Positions 23,898-34,803 of a stretch of DNA of 64,000 nt are shown here, piece after piece. A program made the translations under genes and the position numbers. Within the stretch, counting starts at the first letter, position 1. The number at the start of each line of letters is the position of its first letter. Source of the DNA: Gaertneriomyces semiglobifer (lineage: Eukaryota; Chytridiomycota; Chytridiomycetes; Spizellomycetales; Spizellomycetaceae); NCBI GenBank assembly GCA_025558075.1, contig JAHLKF010000001.1:1116001-1180000 (forward strand). The letters are read 5' to 3'. Below the pieces are notes generated by a model. It had not been told where the DNA came from. It saw only the letters and a list, made by a program, of their open reading frames with translations, and searched no databases.

Positions 23898-26800
23898 TTG
23901 CGAGGATGTACAGTCAAAATCCACCAGAGGTCATACCACGGAATGTCACCGTCTATGCAAAGATGGGAAAGCAGCTCGTCTCCAAGCCAAACCAAAAAAC
24001 GCACTCAGCGTCCGCACAGGATTGGTCGTCTTAAAGGACATTCGGTTGAAACGGACAAGCAACATGATCAGCGGAGCATCCAACCCAAGGGCAAATACGT
24101 TGAGATTCCGCATGTTTTAGATGGCTTTTTGATGGTAAGAGGTTTGAGCGCCACGTGTTGAATATGAAGCCATAGGACTCATAACCTTTAGTTGACGTTT
24201 TCTTCCCATCAAAGCTGAACGCCGCGAGGGCCGATGATCCTGACGCCGTGTGGCGGCTGGATGTTTCCAACCGCGACCTTCGTTTCGTTATTGAGGACGA
24301 TTTGACAATGTTCACGAACCTTAATGTACTTATCTGCGGCGAGAATATTTTACCATTCGCCAAACTCGGTGTTTTGCCTGCGCTACGTACGCTCACGATG
24401 CCTTGCAATCAAGTAACCGATATGGATCTTGAGGTTGATGAGCGATTCAAAAACCTTGAGGTAGAATGATTTTGTACCCGCATCAGGAGAAATTCTGATG
24501 TCGCTGCTATCAGACTTTGGACCTGTCCTACAATTTCATGAGCGAGTCAAGTCTGATAGTTCTCGCATCATTACCGAAACTAAGATATTTGGACTTATCG
24601 AACAATAACCTCCGAAATTTTCCAATTGAACTTGCGGATATGTCTGACTGGCGGTCGCGTGTTGCGGAGATGGCACGAGTGAGGGAACAAAGGAAGGCAG
24701 AGATGGGCTCGAAGGAAAAAGCACTACGTGATGCGCAAGACACACAAGACGTACCCAGTGTTCAAACTGCACAGGCTAACGACCTTGCATCGTCTGAACA
24801 GAAACATGATGTGCAAGGTTTCTCATCAAAAGAAGCTGTGGATATCCCCGCTGAGGTCCATCTAGGTGAGCAAAACAACACGGGCGAATCAGGGGAAGCT
24901 CGTGCATCGAACGAAGAAGTAGTGCCGGGCGTCCAAACTAAAATACTTGAAGAAGTAATTGAAGTTACCGTGGATGAAGGTGAAGGTTCTGAGGCTGACT
25001 CAGAAGAAAATGATGCACCCAGTAACCCGCCAGATGATCCACAGCCAACGGAGAGTCCAGAAGGCTTCGTTGAGCATCCAAACACGCAAGCCGAGGAAGT
25101 AGACGGTACCTTTCCAACAGAGCAAGGTGATTCGGAGAATGTTGCCAACGCTGTGGAAGTAAGCGCTGTGGTCCCGAATGTGTCAGACGCTGGCGATATG
25201 AGCGAAGAACAAGCAGAAACGCCCAAGTCACAACAGAGCTCAGTAACTCAATCAATTGATGAACCTGTAACATCCGGTCCCGGCTTCCAGCATCTCGAGG
25301 TGCTGGTGTTGGCAGATAACCGTTTCAATACTGCTGAAGCTTGGAGTGTTTTGGGCCAGCTTCCAAGGTATTCGATTGGTTGTGAAAATTGTTGACAGGC
25401 CAGCGCTGACTTGTCAAGCATTTCCTTTTTAGTTTGCGGGTTCTGAACGTTAGCCGTAACCGAATCAAATCTCTGTCCTTCCTATCACGAAGCTCGCCAA
25501 ATGCAAATGTACATATTAGCGATGTTCATCCTGATCGACCGGTCTATTCCGGCTTTCCCGCATTGAAAGAGCTTCATCTGGTGAACAATCTCATTTCAAC
25601 ACCGGAGGATCTCATAGGAGTGGTTTGGCTGGGGAAATTGCGCGATTTGTACCTTGACGGAAACCCAATTATGAAAGAACGAAGGCCTCATATTGAGGTG
25701 AAAGCTGATGAGGGCGACGGTGAGAAATTACTGGTATCCTTTGGTATCGGAGGAACTTCTGAACTAATGAAATAGCATAGTTCTGGGTTATATTGAGTTT
25801 CAGCCTTTGGTGCATCTTCCCGCTCTATACGGTATCACCGTTGCAGATGCTGTGTATCAAAAGCAACCATATCAATCGGAAGAACTGACACCTCACAACC
25901 GACGGGAAGGTGTGTCTGCCTCGGGCGACGGCCCCAAATTTCTTTCCCACTTAAACCGAAAGAACGCTCCTCCCTCAGTACGACCCGGTCACCATACCGT
26001 GAAACATGTGATTGACGAGCCTGAGCAACGGAATCATGACAGTCTGGAAGCGCGGAGTGTTAGGCGAATGTACCGGTACACGGATGACGATATAGCGGCG
26101 ATCATCCGCAGCGGACGCATTCCTGACGTTGAAGAGATTGGTTCTACATTGGGGAAAGCAGATGAAGACGACGACGTTGACATGTTCCCCACTCCGATGG
26201 ATGGCTCCGATTCAAAATTCTTGGAAGAGCCAGAAGATGCGACAGGGCTTCAGTTTCTCCCAGGCGCCCAGGACGATACCTTCATTACTGGAGTACACAT
26301 CACTGGCTCGTTAAACACTATCAACAGGCCTGTTGCTAGCGACGGCGGATACGAGTCTGGAGATGACAACGACGACATCGAGTGTCCGTTGCCGAACAAC
26401 ATTCGCGCGTCTATTCGGGCGCTTCGCCACGCCTTGTCAAACCCGGTATCATACTGGCGGGTTCTGGAAGAAACATATGCCACTCCAACAGCCGCCAGTG
26501 AGAGGCGCAAGCAGCTGAATGCTGGTGACAATGTTTCGCGACAGCAATTCGCGGCAGGTGATCAGCTGGAGAGACCGGCTAGAATTGAGGAGAGAGTAAA
26601 GAGTCGCGGCTATAGTCCAGGGAGAGGCACTGGGATAGCTCGCGCGAAGGACTCTGGAAGATGGGTTCCGAAGGACGAGTTTGACGGGATGCGCGATATG
26701 ATGACCAAGGTCGACGACAAATTGTCAATGATAGAAACGAGTCTCTGTATGTTGCGTTGTGCTTTGCTGCATTCTTCGGACAGGTTACTCAATGTCTTCC

Positions 26801-26955
26801 TTACAGCCGCCGTCCTCACCAACCCGCGCTTGTCTCGATATATACCGAAATCGCGACGACTTCTCGATGAAATCCAGCAACAGTATGAACGCATTGAGGC
26901 CCAATATACAGCCGAATACCACAACGGCAAGATGGTCGAGAACGATGCCGAGTAA
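23898..26955 (+). CDS. XRRA1-like leucine-rich-repeat protein
   Basis: Homologue of animal XRRA1 (X-ray radiation resistance associated 1), an LRR protein enriched in ciliated lineages. Exons 23898-24134, 24215-24460, 24514-25367, 25433-25733, 25804-26746, 26807-26955. The pre-LRR motif I-P-H-V-L-D-G-F-L-M joins to D-P-D-A-V-W-R-L-D-V-S-N-R-D-L, matching the arrangement in XRRA1. LRRs follow (L-D-L-S-Y-N-F-M-S, L-R-Y-L-D-L-S-N-N-N-L). An acidic insert of about 200 residues then separates them from L-E-V-L-V-L-A-D-N-R-F and L-R-V-L-N-V-S-R-N-R-I. The C-terminus carries the late XRRA1-like coiled segment. The intron at 26747 is 60 nt and would also read through in frame; its GTATGT and TTACAG signals favour removal. 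The 5' end is uncertain. Confidence 0.82.
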
Positions 26956-27049
26956 TTTGATTCCTAATACACATTTAATTGAGACACATCAACTTCTATT
27001 ACTATCTACGCTTGTGACGTCCTCCTTGCGTCTTTGACCACAAAGTTCC

Positions 27050-28496
27050 TCAATTAATCCTTTCACTTATATGCAGTTTATGACTCCTTAAACTGGTCGG
27101 CATCGACGGAGAATCCCATTTATCCTTCACAGGACCTTGCCGACCTTGCTTCTTGAACAGCCATTGCAAGAGACGAGTGGTGCCACCTGTCCGCGCGGGC
27201 TGTACGGTGCCATCGCTATTCAGAAAATAATGCCGTCCTCGCCATTCAACCGTTGAACCGAGCATAGCAAAAAGCCATAGCGGTAGCGCTGCCAGCTCGC
27301 GAATGAACCACGCAGATATGAATGTGCCGAATTCTCGGCGCGATACCGGGTCCAGAGTGGCTGCAATGGTCCAATCACTAGCAATCCACAGGCTGTAGTG
27401 CGCGAGGAGTACATATGGCAGTGATACATCAGTCAAGCGAGAAAACGCCCAGAGCGTCAAGATCCCGTTGAGCACCGATTCGGTAAGCGGCTCCACGAGT
27501 GTAGCTACTGTCACGGTGTACTTGCGGATTCGAATCCATCGTGCCCTCCTCTTAAAGTATTCAGCAATGGATATCGATCCTAGCGTTTGATATGCACGAT
27601 CCGTTGTCATGCTATGCCGGAGACCTTTCGCCCACAAAGCTTCGCCCATGATATTGTCCTCGGCCATGAATTTCCCGAAATGGCGAAGTCCACCCAGATC
27701 CGCAAGATCTGACTTGCGGAACATATTTGATTTGCCGATCAAGCAGCTGGCTATAGCAATCTTGTTGATTGTAACGTACATCTTGGCATGTGCAGTATTC
27801 AGAAATGCCTGCTCCAGACGGGAACCGTACCGCTGCGGTGAGACACCACATGGCAGATGATGTACGAGCCCTATTCCCGGTTTGCCCAGCTCTGCGACAG
27901 ATCGCGCCATGCAGCCTGGCGATACCCGGACGTTGCTGTCAAGAATCCACACAATATCATATTTGGCACTCTCGTAACCCTTAACCATGTTGTTGATCTT
28001 CGGGTTTACCCCTGTCTCCTCGTCACCTACAATTTTAGTACGCGAATTAGGCTAGTAGCGCAGACGGAGTAGCAGCAGGATCATTTACCTATGATTAAGC
28101 GGGCGCCGACATGCGGATACTGTTTCATTAACTTACGCACGACATCAATGGCAGGATCCACCGGATCCGCAACGGAGAAGATAAGTTCAAAAACAGGGTA
28201 CTCTTGGCAAAAGGACGAAGAGAGATTTTCGGACATATTGCAATCGACGCCTTTGAGTGGGCGCAGAATGGTAACCCCTGGTGCACTGCGCGCTGGGATT
28301 TGAGCATACGACGACGAATGCCGATATCTTGTTCGACTGAATTATAAGGTGTTAGAGTTTGAAGAGGATGGCATCGACACCGTAGATTACGAACTTACAT
28401 TAAAATCACACCGGCTATGCAGAAGAACATCATCAGCAGCCACATGCCGATGCACGCAACGGCAACCACGTCGCCTAGTATTTCCCAGAGCGCCAT
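27050..28496 (-). CDS. Ceramide glucosyltransferase (GT21)
   Basis: Transfers glucose from UDP-glucose to ceramide in ER/Golgi membranes to make glucosylceramide. Three exons: 28496-28399, 28336-28089, 28026-27050; 440 residues. An N-terminal membrane anchor occupies the first 33 residues. The GT2-fold core has P-G-V-T-I-L-R-P-L-K-G-V-D, the D1/D2 aspartates in V-A-D-P and I-L-D-S-N-V, the E-D-N motif (M-A-E-D-N-I-M-G-E) and K-R-R-A-R-W-I-R, the family form of (Q/R)xxRW. C-terminal hydrophobic segments follow. All joins preserve frame. Confidence 0.95.
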
Positions 28497-28971
28497 TATT
28501 CTCGTAAATAGTGATTTTCACCCTTCAGATGGCTTCTTGAGCGCCCAGATGGTGGGAAGGGCGTATTTGTAATCAGGCTGCAGCAGAAACTCCAGATCCA
28601 CTCCACAAGCAATAACAACGCTGCTGTCAAATTTACTTCAAGAGCTCTCGAGTGTGGTGATGCTCGCTGCTTGTAATATCCAAGTGTCTGTGCTCTAATA
28701 GTCGTCTTGCATTCATCTGTGGGCAGCCCATCTCCTGTTCCAAAAAAGTGTGCGTCGTCGGAACGTGCGCGACGATGATGAAAGTCGCCTGTTGTTGCGT
28801 CGGAGTTCTTTTTACGCGCGTGCCCAACTCGCACAACTGCCGCAAAGTAATAATTCAAAGAGATATATTTATATTCTGGTGGCGGCAGCGTCAAGGAGAG
28901 AACGATGGGGTGTAGAGCGGGAATATAATAGCTATCGCAATCACAAGATACGTTGCTACGGCTCTATGAGA
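28497..28971. promoter_or_regulatory. Intergenic upstream of glucosyltransferase
   Basis: Holds the upstream region of the ceramide glucosyltransferase gene and the 3' flank of VAC1. An ATATATTTATATTC tract near 28861-28876 is the only distinctive AT-rich element. No gene seen. Confidence 0.35.
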
Positions 28972-31355
28972 TTATGTGAGCAATGCTTGCACTTCCTTCC
29001 GCTTGGTTTCAATCGCAACTCTAAGGTCGTCTACGCTCTCCTTCAACGCTTGGGCATCTTCCAGACGACGCCGTCTAATCGCATCGTCCAAAAATGTGGA
29101 CACTTGTGAATACTGCTCTTCCATTATCTCTATCTCCTGGGTCAGCGCCTCAATCTGAGATGCATTGTTGACAGAGAGCCCATTCGCCGGGGCACCTTGT
29201 GTGCCTACTTTAGGCATCATTTGGAGCGTAAACATGTGATTCTGTAGGTAATTGAAAATTGCCAAGGACACATTCCGCTGGAGCCGTTGCGTGTCGGGTG
29301 TACTTGAAGACAAGCTTCGTATTGTTTTACTGGAAGAGGTCAAAATTGTATGCTTCCGTCACGCTATGGTTGCGTACTCTTACCCAAGTTTATCCATTTC
29401 GCCGAAGTAATCCATCAACGTTTGCCTGAGCTTAGTCGCCATCTGATAATCACGATCTTCACACTCTACAGTATCCCGAGCCCTAATGAAACATTTTAGA
29501 ATGAAACCGGCATAGACGATCAATGCTGCCTGAATGTATACTCACGCCATACTCATCAGTAAATTGTTGAACTTTGGAAGATTTTCGTCAATTAACGTCC
29601 GGTATCTGGTGACCGACTACGAAGAATCCATTAGCAAGTCACATCCCAGTAACCTTTGTTAATAAGGACTTCTTACTGGATACATGGCAATCACCCGAGG
29701 GACATTCGCAAGGTCCTGTACTGCTTCTCGCCTCCTAAGAAGTGGTCAAACCGTGATTGGTGTTTTCATACTCCTCAACATAATCACCTTGTCACTATCC
29801 GCTTACACTCCAGGCAAACCCTTATTTGAGGCACAGTCGGTGCAGTCCCAGGTTCTAGACGCCAACGTTAAGTGTGTCGTTGAACGTGAAGAGAGCAAAG
29901 AGAAAGGTTACCTTGCTCACTATGTATCGCAATCGAGCTGTTGCACGACGTTTTCCCGCAAATGACACGTCCGCATAAGCGACAATGGTGCCGTCGATTT
30001 AGCAACGTGCTGAAGGTTTGTCTGATGTAAGTGAAACGAGTCAGCGCAAGGCCCCTAGTTCACTGGCGCATCTGTGGTATAACATACGCGCAAAGCGGAC
30101 ATGCTGCAACTTCGTGGTCCTCCTGCCACGGAACCACCGCCTGCTCAACTGCTACAGTTTCAAATTTAGTGTTACCGACAAACAGAAGATGCCTAACTCA
30201 GCTCACCCCGGCGACCGGATCCGGGTACAACAGTATTTGTCAACGGCACCCGATTTGAGATTGTGTTGCCGCCAGCATATAAAAGACTTAACTAGCGCCT
30301 GATATGGTCAACATCCCAGCAGAGTGGACGCGTGGATATGCATGATGCAGTCCCAACCTTTTCTAACCGCCTTTCCAACTTGTTCGCCTCCAAATTCACC
30401 ACATTTAGGCGCTGCTTCCTGAGGCGTAAGAACGCCTGCGTTCTGTTACGAGATACCCCTGATAAATTGCATCAGCATGAGAGCAAACCATCAATTCTCA
30501 TTATTTCAGCTCTACCGTTCACATCGTTGTAACCCTCACGCTCGATGTAGCATTTCTGGCAAACGCGACACCAAATGCCGTTCTCAGGATCTGAATGTGC
30601 ATCTTTGGATAATCTCATCTGATACGCCGAGTGGTTCTCGCAGAATAGCCGTCCACACCTGCCAACCGTAGAATGTCCGTTTAGTGACAGCACGCGTGGA
30701 GTGAGGACAGGCGTCTCACTTTCTGCAATGATGTTTTCCATTCATCAATCCCAAAGCCTTCCTACACCCATTCATACTACAGGTGTCGTTTGAGGTCTCA
30801 CGTTGCCAATGCGTTCGCATCACGATGCTTTCGGTCGACTGTGTCGAAGCAGTGGACACATTACTGTTCGTTCTGGTCTTGACAGCGACGCCCGAAGATC
30901 GACCATCTGAAGAGCGGGAGCTTCCTGGATTGCTATTTAGATCCAGCTGTCCATTCGACAAGGGTTGCGCTAACTTGTCGAAAGACAAGGAACTGAGCGT
31001 CGACGTCGTTTTTTGGGCAGCTCCAGCCACCCTACGCTGCGCCGTCCGGAACCATGAGAATATAGCATCTTTAGCCTCCACCTCTTCCCCGTGGTCATCG
31101 TCCAAATGCCGATTGAGTTGCGCGAGATTTGGGGATTGCCTCCCTACGATGGTGGTGGGCAAAAGGTTCAGTTGCTGACCCAGCACCATCACACAGAATA
31201 AATAAAAGCATACCGCAAATAGGACACGCCAGACCACCTCCACCCACTGAATCCTGCAATCCTTCATCCATGAGCTGTGTAGAGATCAATCCTTGGTCGC
31301 CGGCAATAGGCAAATGCCTACCAAAATGCCATTGCGAGTTCAGTTCGCCTGTCAT
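28972..31355 (-). CDS. VAC1: Vac1/Pep7 (rabenosyn-5-like) endosomal tether
   Basis: PI3P- and Rab5/Vps21-binding protein that acts with the Vps45 SM protein in Golgi-to-endosome fusion. Twelve exons: 31355-31214, 31143-30720, 30658-30516, 30458-30358, 30291-30207, 30148-30088, 30021-29912, 29854-29788, 29734-29677, 29616-29546, 29482-29384, 29329-28972; 572 residues, all in phase. Domain order: N-terminal C2H2 finger (C-P-I-C-G ... H-L-D-D-D-H), first FYVE-like finger (H-H-C-R-K-C-G-R-L-F-C), a coiled segment L-E-A-N-K-L-E-R-R-L-E-K, a complete FYVE (V-V-P-W, C-P-L-C, R-R-H-H-C-R-L-C-G-R-V-I-C, R-V-C-L-E-C), then a helical Rab-binding C-terminus with Q-R-L-Q-R-N-V and H-M-F-T-L-Q. This two-FYVE layout is that of fungal Vac1. 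The intron after the coiled segment uses GTTGGG. Confidence 0.93.
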
Positions 31356-31488
31356 GACTTGGCTGTCCTTGTTAAGTTGTGTTATCGATGTCTAAAAATA
31401 TAGATTCATGACTAAGAGCGGAGTCCGACTGATTTGGACGCGTTCGCGAACGAGGCCAGCGCTTCAGTCATTTACATGGATAGATGTA
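31356..31488. promoter_or_regulatory. Short bidirectional promoter, VAC1 / Ser-Pro-rich gene
   Basis: Only 133 bp separate the two divergent start codons, so both promoters must overlap. No TATA-like element seen. Confidence 0.4.
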
Positions 31489-32469
31489 ATGACTAGCGCC
31501 TACATTGCGGCTCTCCGCGGAAAGCGGCCTCCTCCAACAGCCTCAGAGTTATTTCAGTCTAACATTGCTGATGGATCCCTGAATGTGAACGTTCGTAACA
31601 ACGCTGGTCGTGTATTAGCAGGAGACGCGAATTTGAGTGTTGTGCCCGAGAGGTCTCTGTACGAACATATCAGTGAGGCCCAGAAAGGCGCATCAAAAGG
31701 GAGAGCGGTTTCGCAAACGATTGAGTCACAATCATTCAGAAATGTCTCGCCATCTTCGGGGACTCAATCTCCGAGGGCGACCAGCCGGCCATCAAGCTCG
31801 CGGTCGGAACGACCCGCATCCGGTCGTGGGCCTAAACCCATCAACCCACACTCTATCTCACCTGCCATACCTATTGACCGGGAAGAAAGCAATGCTGTTG
31901 TGCAGGAATTCTCTTTGAACGCAAGGCCTGGGAGTGGAAATCTGCCTTACCGGGAGCCACGCACACCTCGACAGGAATCGCTTCTTCGAAATCACCAGCC
32001 ACCCAAGCGACCTGGTAGTGCGCCTCCGACATCAATGCGATTCAGCGTTGGCACTGGGGTGGATCCCAGCACAAGAAGTGTCACGCTTAGGAGCTCGTCA
32101 GGCTCTCGTCATGAATCAAAGATACCCGCAGAGTCAAGTAAACCTCATTCTCCCACACGAATCGCACTGTCTGAGCAGATAATGCTTCCCGCTGGTGCAG
32201 ATTCATGCAAATTTGGAAAGCCTAGTTCGGTGACGAGAGCTGTACCTTTCGAGTTTACCGTTCGGAATGCAACAGCTTTGAGGCGACCTTCGAGTGCACC
32301 ACCACGTCAACGAGCAGAAAGCAACGAAAGAAGCCCAGGTCGGCAACCACCTTTCCAACGCCCGCAATTCAAATCAAGACTTAGCGGTACGGCTCTAAAG
32401 GAGGAGGATGAACAGGTTATGCTCGACAGCTTGCACGTGCGCGGGCGGCAACTGAATCGAACACGCTAA
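31489..32469 (+). CDS. Ser/Pro/Arg-rich protein, unidentified
   Basis: Single open frame of 326 residues from the ATG at 31489 (an upstream in-frame ATG exists at 31408, inside the VAC1 promoter). Not recognised. Mostly disordered with repeated short motifs: K-R-P-G-S-A-P-P, R-R-P-S-S-A-P-P and several R-P-S-S-S-R / S-R-S-E variants, spread across the second half. The first 30 residues (A-Y-I-A-A-L-R-G-K-R-P-P-P) and the last 25 look less random. R-P-S-A-P-type repeats are common in microtubule and cilium proteins, but that is only a hint. A 3' exon (open frame 32484-32639) cannot be excluded. Confidence 0.6.
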   Translation: MTSAYIAALRGKRPPPTASELFQSNIADGSLNVNVRNNAGRVLAGDANLSVVPERSLYEHISEAQKGASKGRAVSQTIESQSFRNVSPSSGTQSPRATSRPSSSRSERPASGRGPKPINPHSISPAIPIDREESNAVVQEFSLNARPGSGNLPYREPRTPRQESLLRNHQPPKRPGSAPPTSMRFSVGTGVDPSTRSVTLRSSSGSRHESKIPAESSKPHSPTRIALSEQIMLPAGADSCKFGKPSSVTRAVPFEFTVRNATALRRPSSAPPRQRAESNERSPGRQPPFQRPQFKSRLSGTALKEEDEQVMLDSLHVRGRQLNRTR

Positions 32470-32782
32470 CTGAAAGCCGCCGCAATGCCTACGCTGCCTG
32501 AACGACCAGAGCACAAAGCTTCCAGTGGGAGCCGCAAGGGCGGCAAGCAACTTGCCCATGATCATTGCGATCTTTCCAACATCCCCGGAGGAAACGAAGC
32601 CTCGACGAGTGTTTGTTCATCACAGATAGTGACTTTGTGAGTATGATGTACATTCCTGAAACTAGCTTTCTAAGGGCCAAAATAAATACCGACTAACAGC
32701 CAGCATGTAACGATTCGTGCGAGCGAAGCTTCAGGTGCTACTGATGCTACAGATGTGCGAGATCTAAAACTATGCTAACGGC
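32470..32782. other. Convergent intergenic region
   Basis: 3' ends of the Ser/Pro-rich gene and the 2OG oxygenase gene. A 51-codon open frame from 32484 might be a last exon of the former; not supported by clear splice sites. Confidence 0.3.
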
Positions 32783-34090
32783 CTAGGCGGTTTCCTCATT
32801 CATCAAACTGATGAGACCCAATTCCGCTTGCACCTGTTTCCCGGTAAGGGTCTCGGGATATGCTTCGCGGGTTTCAGGAGTTGCAAAGTGGCCCTGAGGC
32901 GTCAGCACATTATCGGATGCCATGTGGTAGAAAAGAGTGGACTGAAGAGCACGGACAAAGGTTAAAACTTGTTCCTGTGCGAGTTACGTATTAACATGAA
33001 GGACATACCGAGATGCGCCAAAGAGGGCGGTTGCGGGCAACTTGACGCTCCATAGCCTATAGTTTTACCAACAATTTGTTAGCGGGCACTAAACTGGAAA
33101 GTTTTCAGCAAAGTGCTGTGGTGTACCTTCAAAGTGTCCTCTACCACCACAACCTCGTGATATCCTGCCTTTACGGTGCCTCCGGTCAACCACTCCATTT
33201 GCTTGCCAGCCTGAACCAGTAAGCACCCATCAGGAATCTTGGCCAAAAGCTTCTCTCCCTTCGGAGTCCAGATATGCAAACCAGGGAAGCGCGACTTTCC
33301 GTGAATGGTCAAGAAGTTAAGGTCGTAGTGGAAACCAGCAAGGACGGTGCCAACTTTGCCGTACTTCTCCAAATCACTTCCTGTCGGGGCCAACAGGTGC
33401 GGTCCGTATTTGGCCATGTTCACAAAGGTTTCAGTAGGGAGGTCGAAACCCACGGCGAGCGCTTCGGCGAGCTTGCTGACAGCATTGTGCATGAGGTTAC
33501 CCCACTGGTTCATCACAGACTCCCATTGCGGGAACGCAGCCGGAATGACCGGTTCAGCGTTTAGAGCTTGGAACTTGGTCACCTTGGGCGCTTCACCAAT
33601 GCGCCAGAAGAAGCGCCACTTTGGGTCGGTACCGTCATACGGCAGTGGCTGGTTCTCAGGAGACATGTTCTGTACCATCTCATTGCACCTATCATCTCTG
33701 CCGCATCGTGGCTTTTCGGTGTTTTCGGGAGTAGCTCCAACCTGGTATCCATACTGGGGACGACAGTCAGGCATTTTAGCCTCATGACTTTGCGCAAAGT
33801 AATCCTCCATTGTGTCAAGGAAGGTGGTGCTGTTGTCTTCGGTGACACGGGGATCCCGCACGGCGAGTGCAGAGTAGGTTTTGAGCGCCTCCGCTGCCTG
33901 ATATTCGCAGTAGAAGTGAGGAACATATGTTAAGTCTCCTACGCCCATCATAGATAAATCACTTCTGCACACATCATACCTTTCTGCATTCTTCAAGGGC
34001 AGCTGGAGATGTGGGGTCTTCCAAGATAGGCGCAAGGTCGACCACCGGCAGCATCAGAGTGCTCGCTTGGACTTTGTGCGGGACGGTCAT
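32783..34090 (-). CDS. 2-oxoglutarate/Fe(II)-dependent oxygenase (isopenicillin N synthase-like)
   Basis: Non-heme iron dioxygenase of the DIOX_N/2OG-FeII_Oxy class. Four exons: 34090-33980, 33897-33127, 33056-33009, 32941-32783; 362 residues. The N-terminal domain starts L-P-V-V-D-L-A-P-I-L. The catalytic fold has the iron site H-x-D in A-G-F-H-Y-D-L-N-F-L, G-L-H-I-W, and the distal histidine in V-K-A-G-Y-H-E-V-V-V; the usual R-x-S partner is represented by the segment W-R-I-S-S-T-L-F-Y-H. The last intron is taken as 67 nt (to CTTCAG); a nearer CGCACAG would give only 34 nt and break the conserved R-I-S-S-T-F-F block. Substrate unknown; no biosynthetic cluster around it. Confidence 0.9.
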
Positions 34091-34803
34091 GATTGTGTGC
34101 TGTGATTCTATTATCAAATATCCGTAGATTTGCTACTTCACGACGGGGAACACTCACCTCTCGATCCTTTTATATATTCGATTCCACCGTAAAACCGCTT
34201 TCTCTGTGGGCCTCAGATGACGCTGGAAGCTTTCGAGGAAAGCGCGCTCGTTATCGGCCTCCGAAGCGAATTTTTTGTTACTTTTTTTACAAGTTTCCTG
34301 CATGCATCATGGCAGCCAGTGTATGTTAGTGATGGCTTGATATGGAATGGCAGCCATCACCTTGCGTCGACGCCATTTCTGTTGACTCAACAAGGCATGA
34401 AGTTGGTGTGGGGAAGTAGTGTTGCTGGTTATGTATGCAAAGAACAATTTCATTTGGATTCTGCCAACCCCAAAAGTATGGGTTGATCATGAGGATGATT
34501 CAGTAGATTCAGGTCCACAATCGTGGAGGTGATCCTTCGGTGACAATTGTGACAGGCATTGAGCTCAGGAAAACGTCTCAACAAACCTCAATTGAGAGAA
34601 AACCGAGAGGACCTCAGCATGTCTAACCTGATCGCTTGTCTTCCAAAAGAGCATTACTTTCGGTATGCTAGATCTAGCCGTTCATACATTGATTGTCCAA
34701 GCATCTCGAGCACCTGTTCCCGCAAGGCAGTTGTCCCATTTCAAAATAAGAAAACCTTCCTTCAAGATGTGCATTTTGTCATTCAAACCCTGATGATCAC
34801 ACT
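34091..34803. promoter_or_regulatory. Intergenic, 2OG oxygenase upstream and PPR downstream
   Basis: About 0.7 kb without a supported gene. Contains the TATA-like site above; short plus-strand frames are antisense to the PPR gene end and carry no motifs. Confidence 0.4.
34167..34176 (-). promoter_or_regulatory. TATA-like box for the 2OG oxygenase gene
   Basis: TATATAAAAG on the minus strand, about 77-86 bp upstream of the start codon; the only strong TATA element in this intergenic region. Confidence 0.55.

Noticed and set aside
23527..24120. 197-codon plus-strand open frame before the XRRA1-like gene
   Set aside because: It runs in a different frame from the conserved D-G-F-L-M segment and stops just before it; no motif of its own.
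26747..26806. In-frame reading through the last XRRA1-like intron
   Set aside because: 60 nt is a multiple of three, so the frame stays open, but GTATGT...TTACAG signals are strong and the inserted residues look unlike the flanks.
32975..33008. 34-nt intron in the 2OG oxygenase gene
   Set aside because: A downstream CTTCAG in the same phase gives a 67-nt intron and the conserved W-R-I-S-S-T-L-F-Y-H block.
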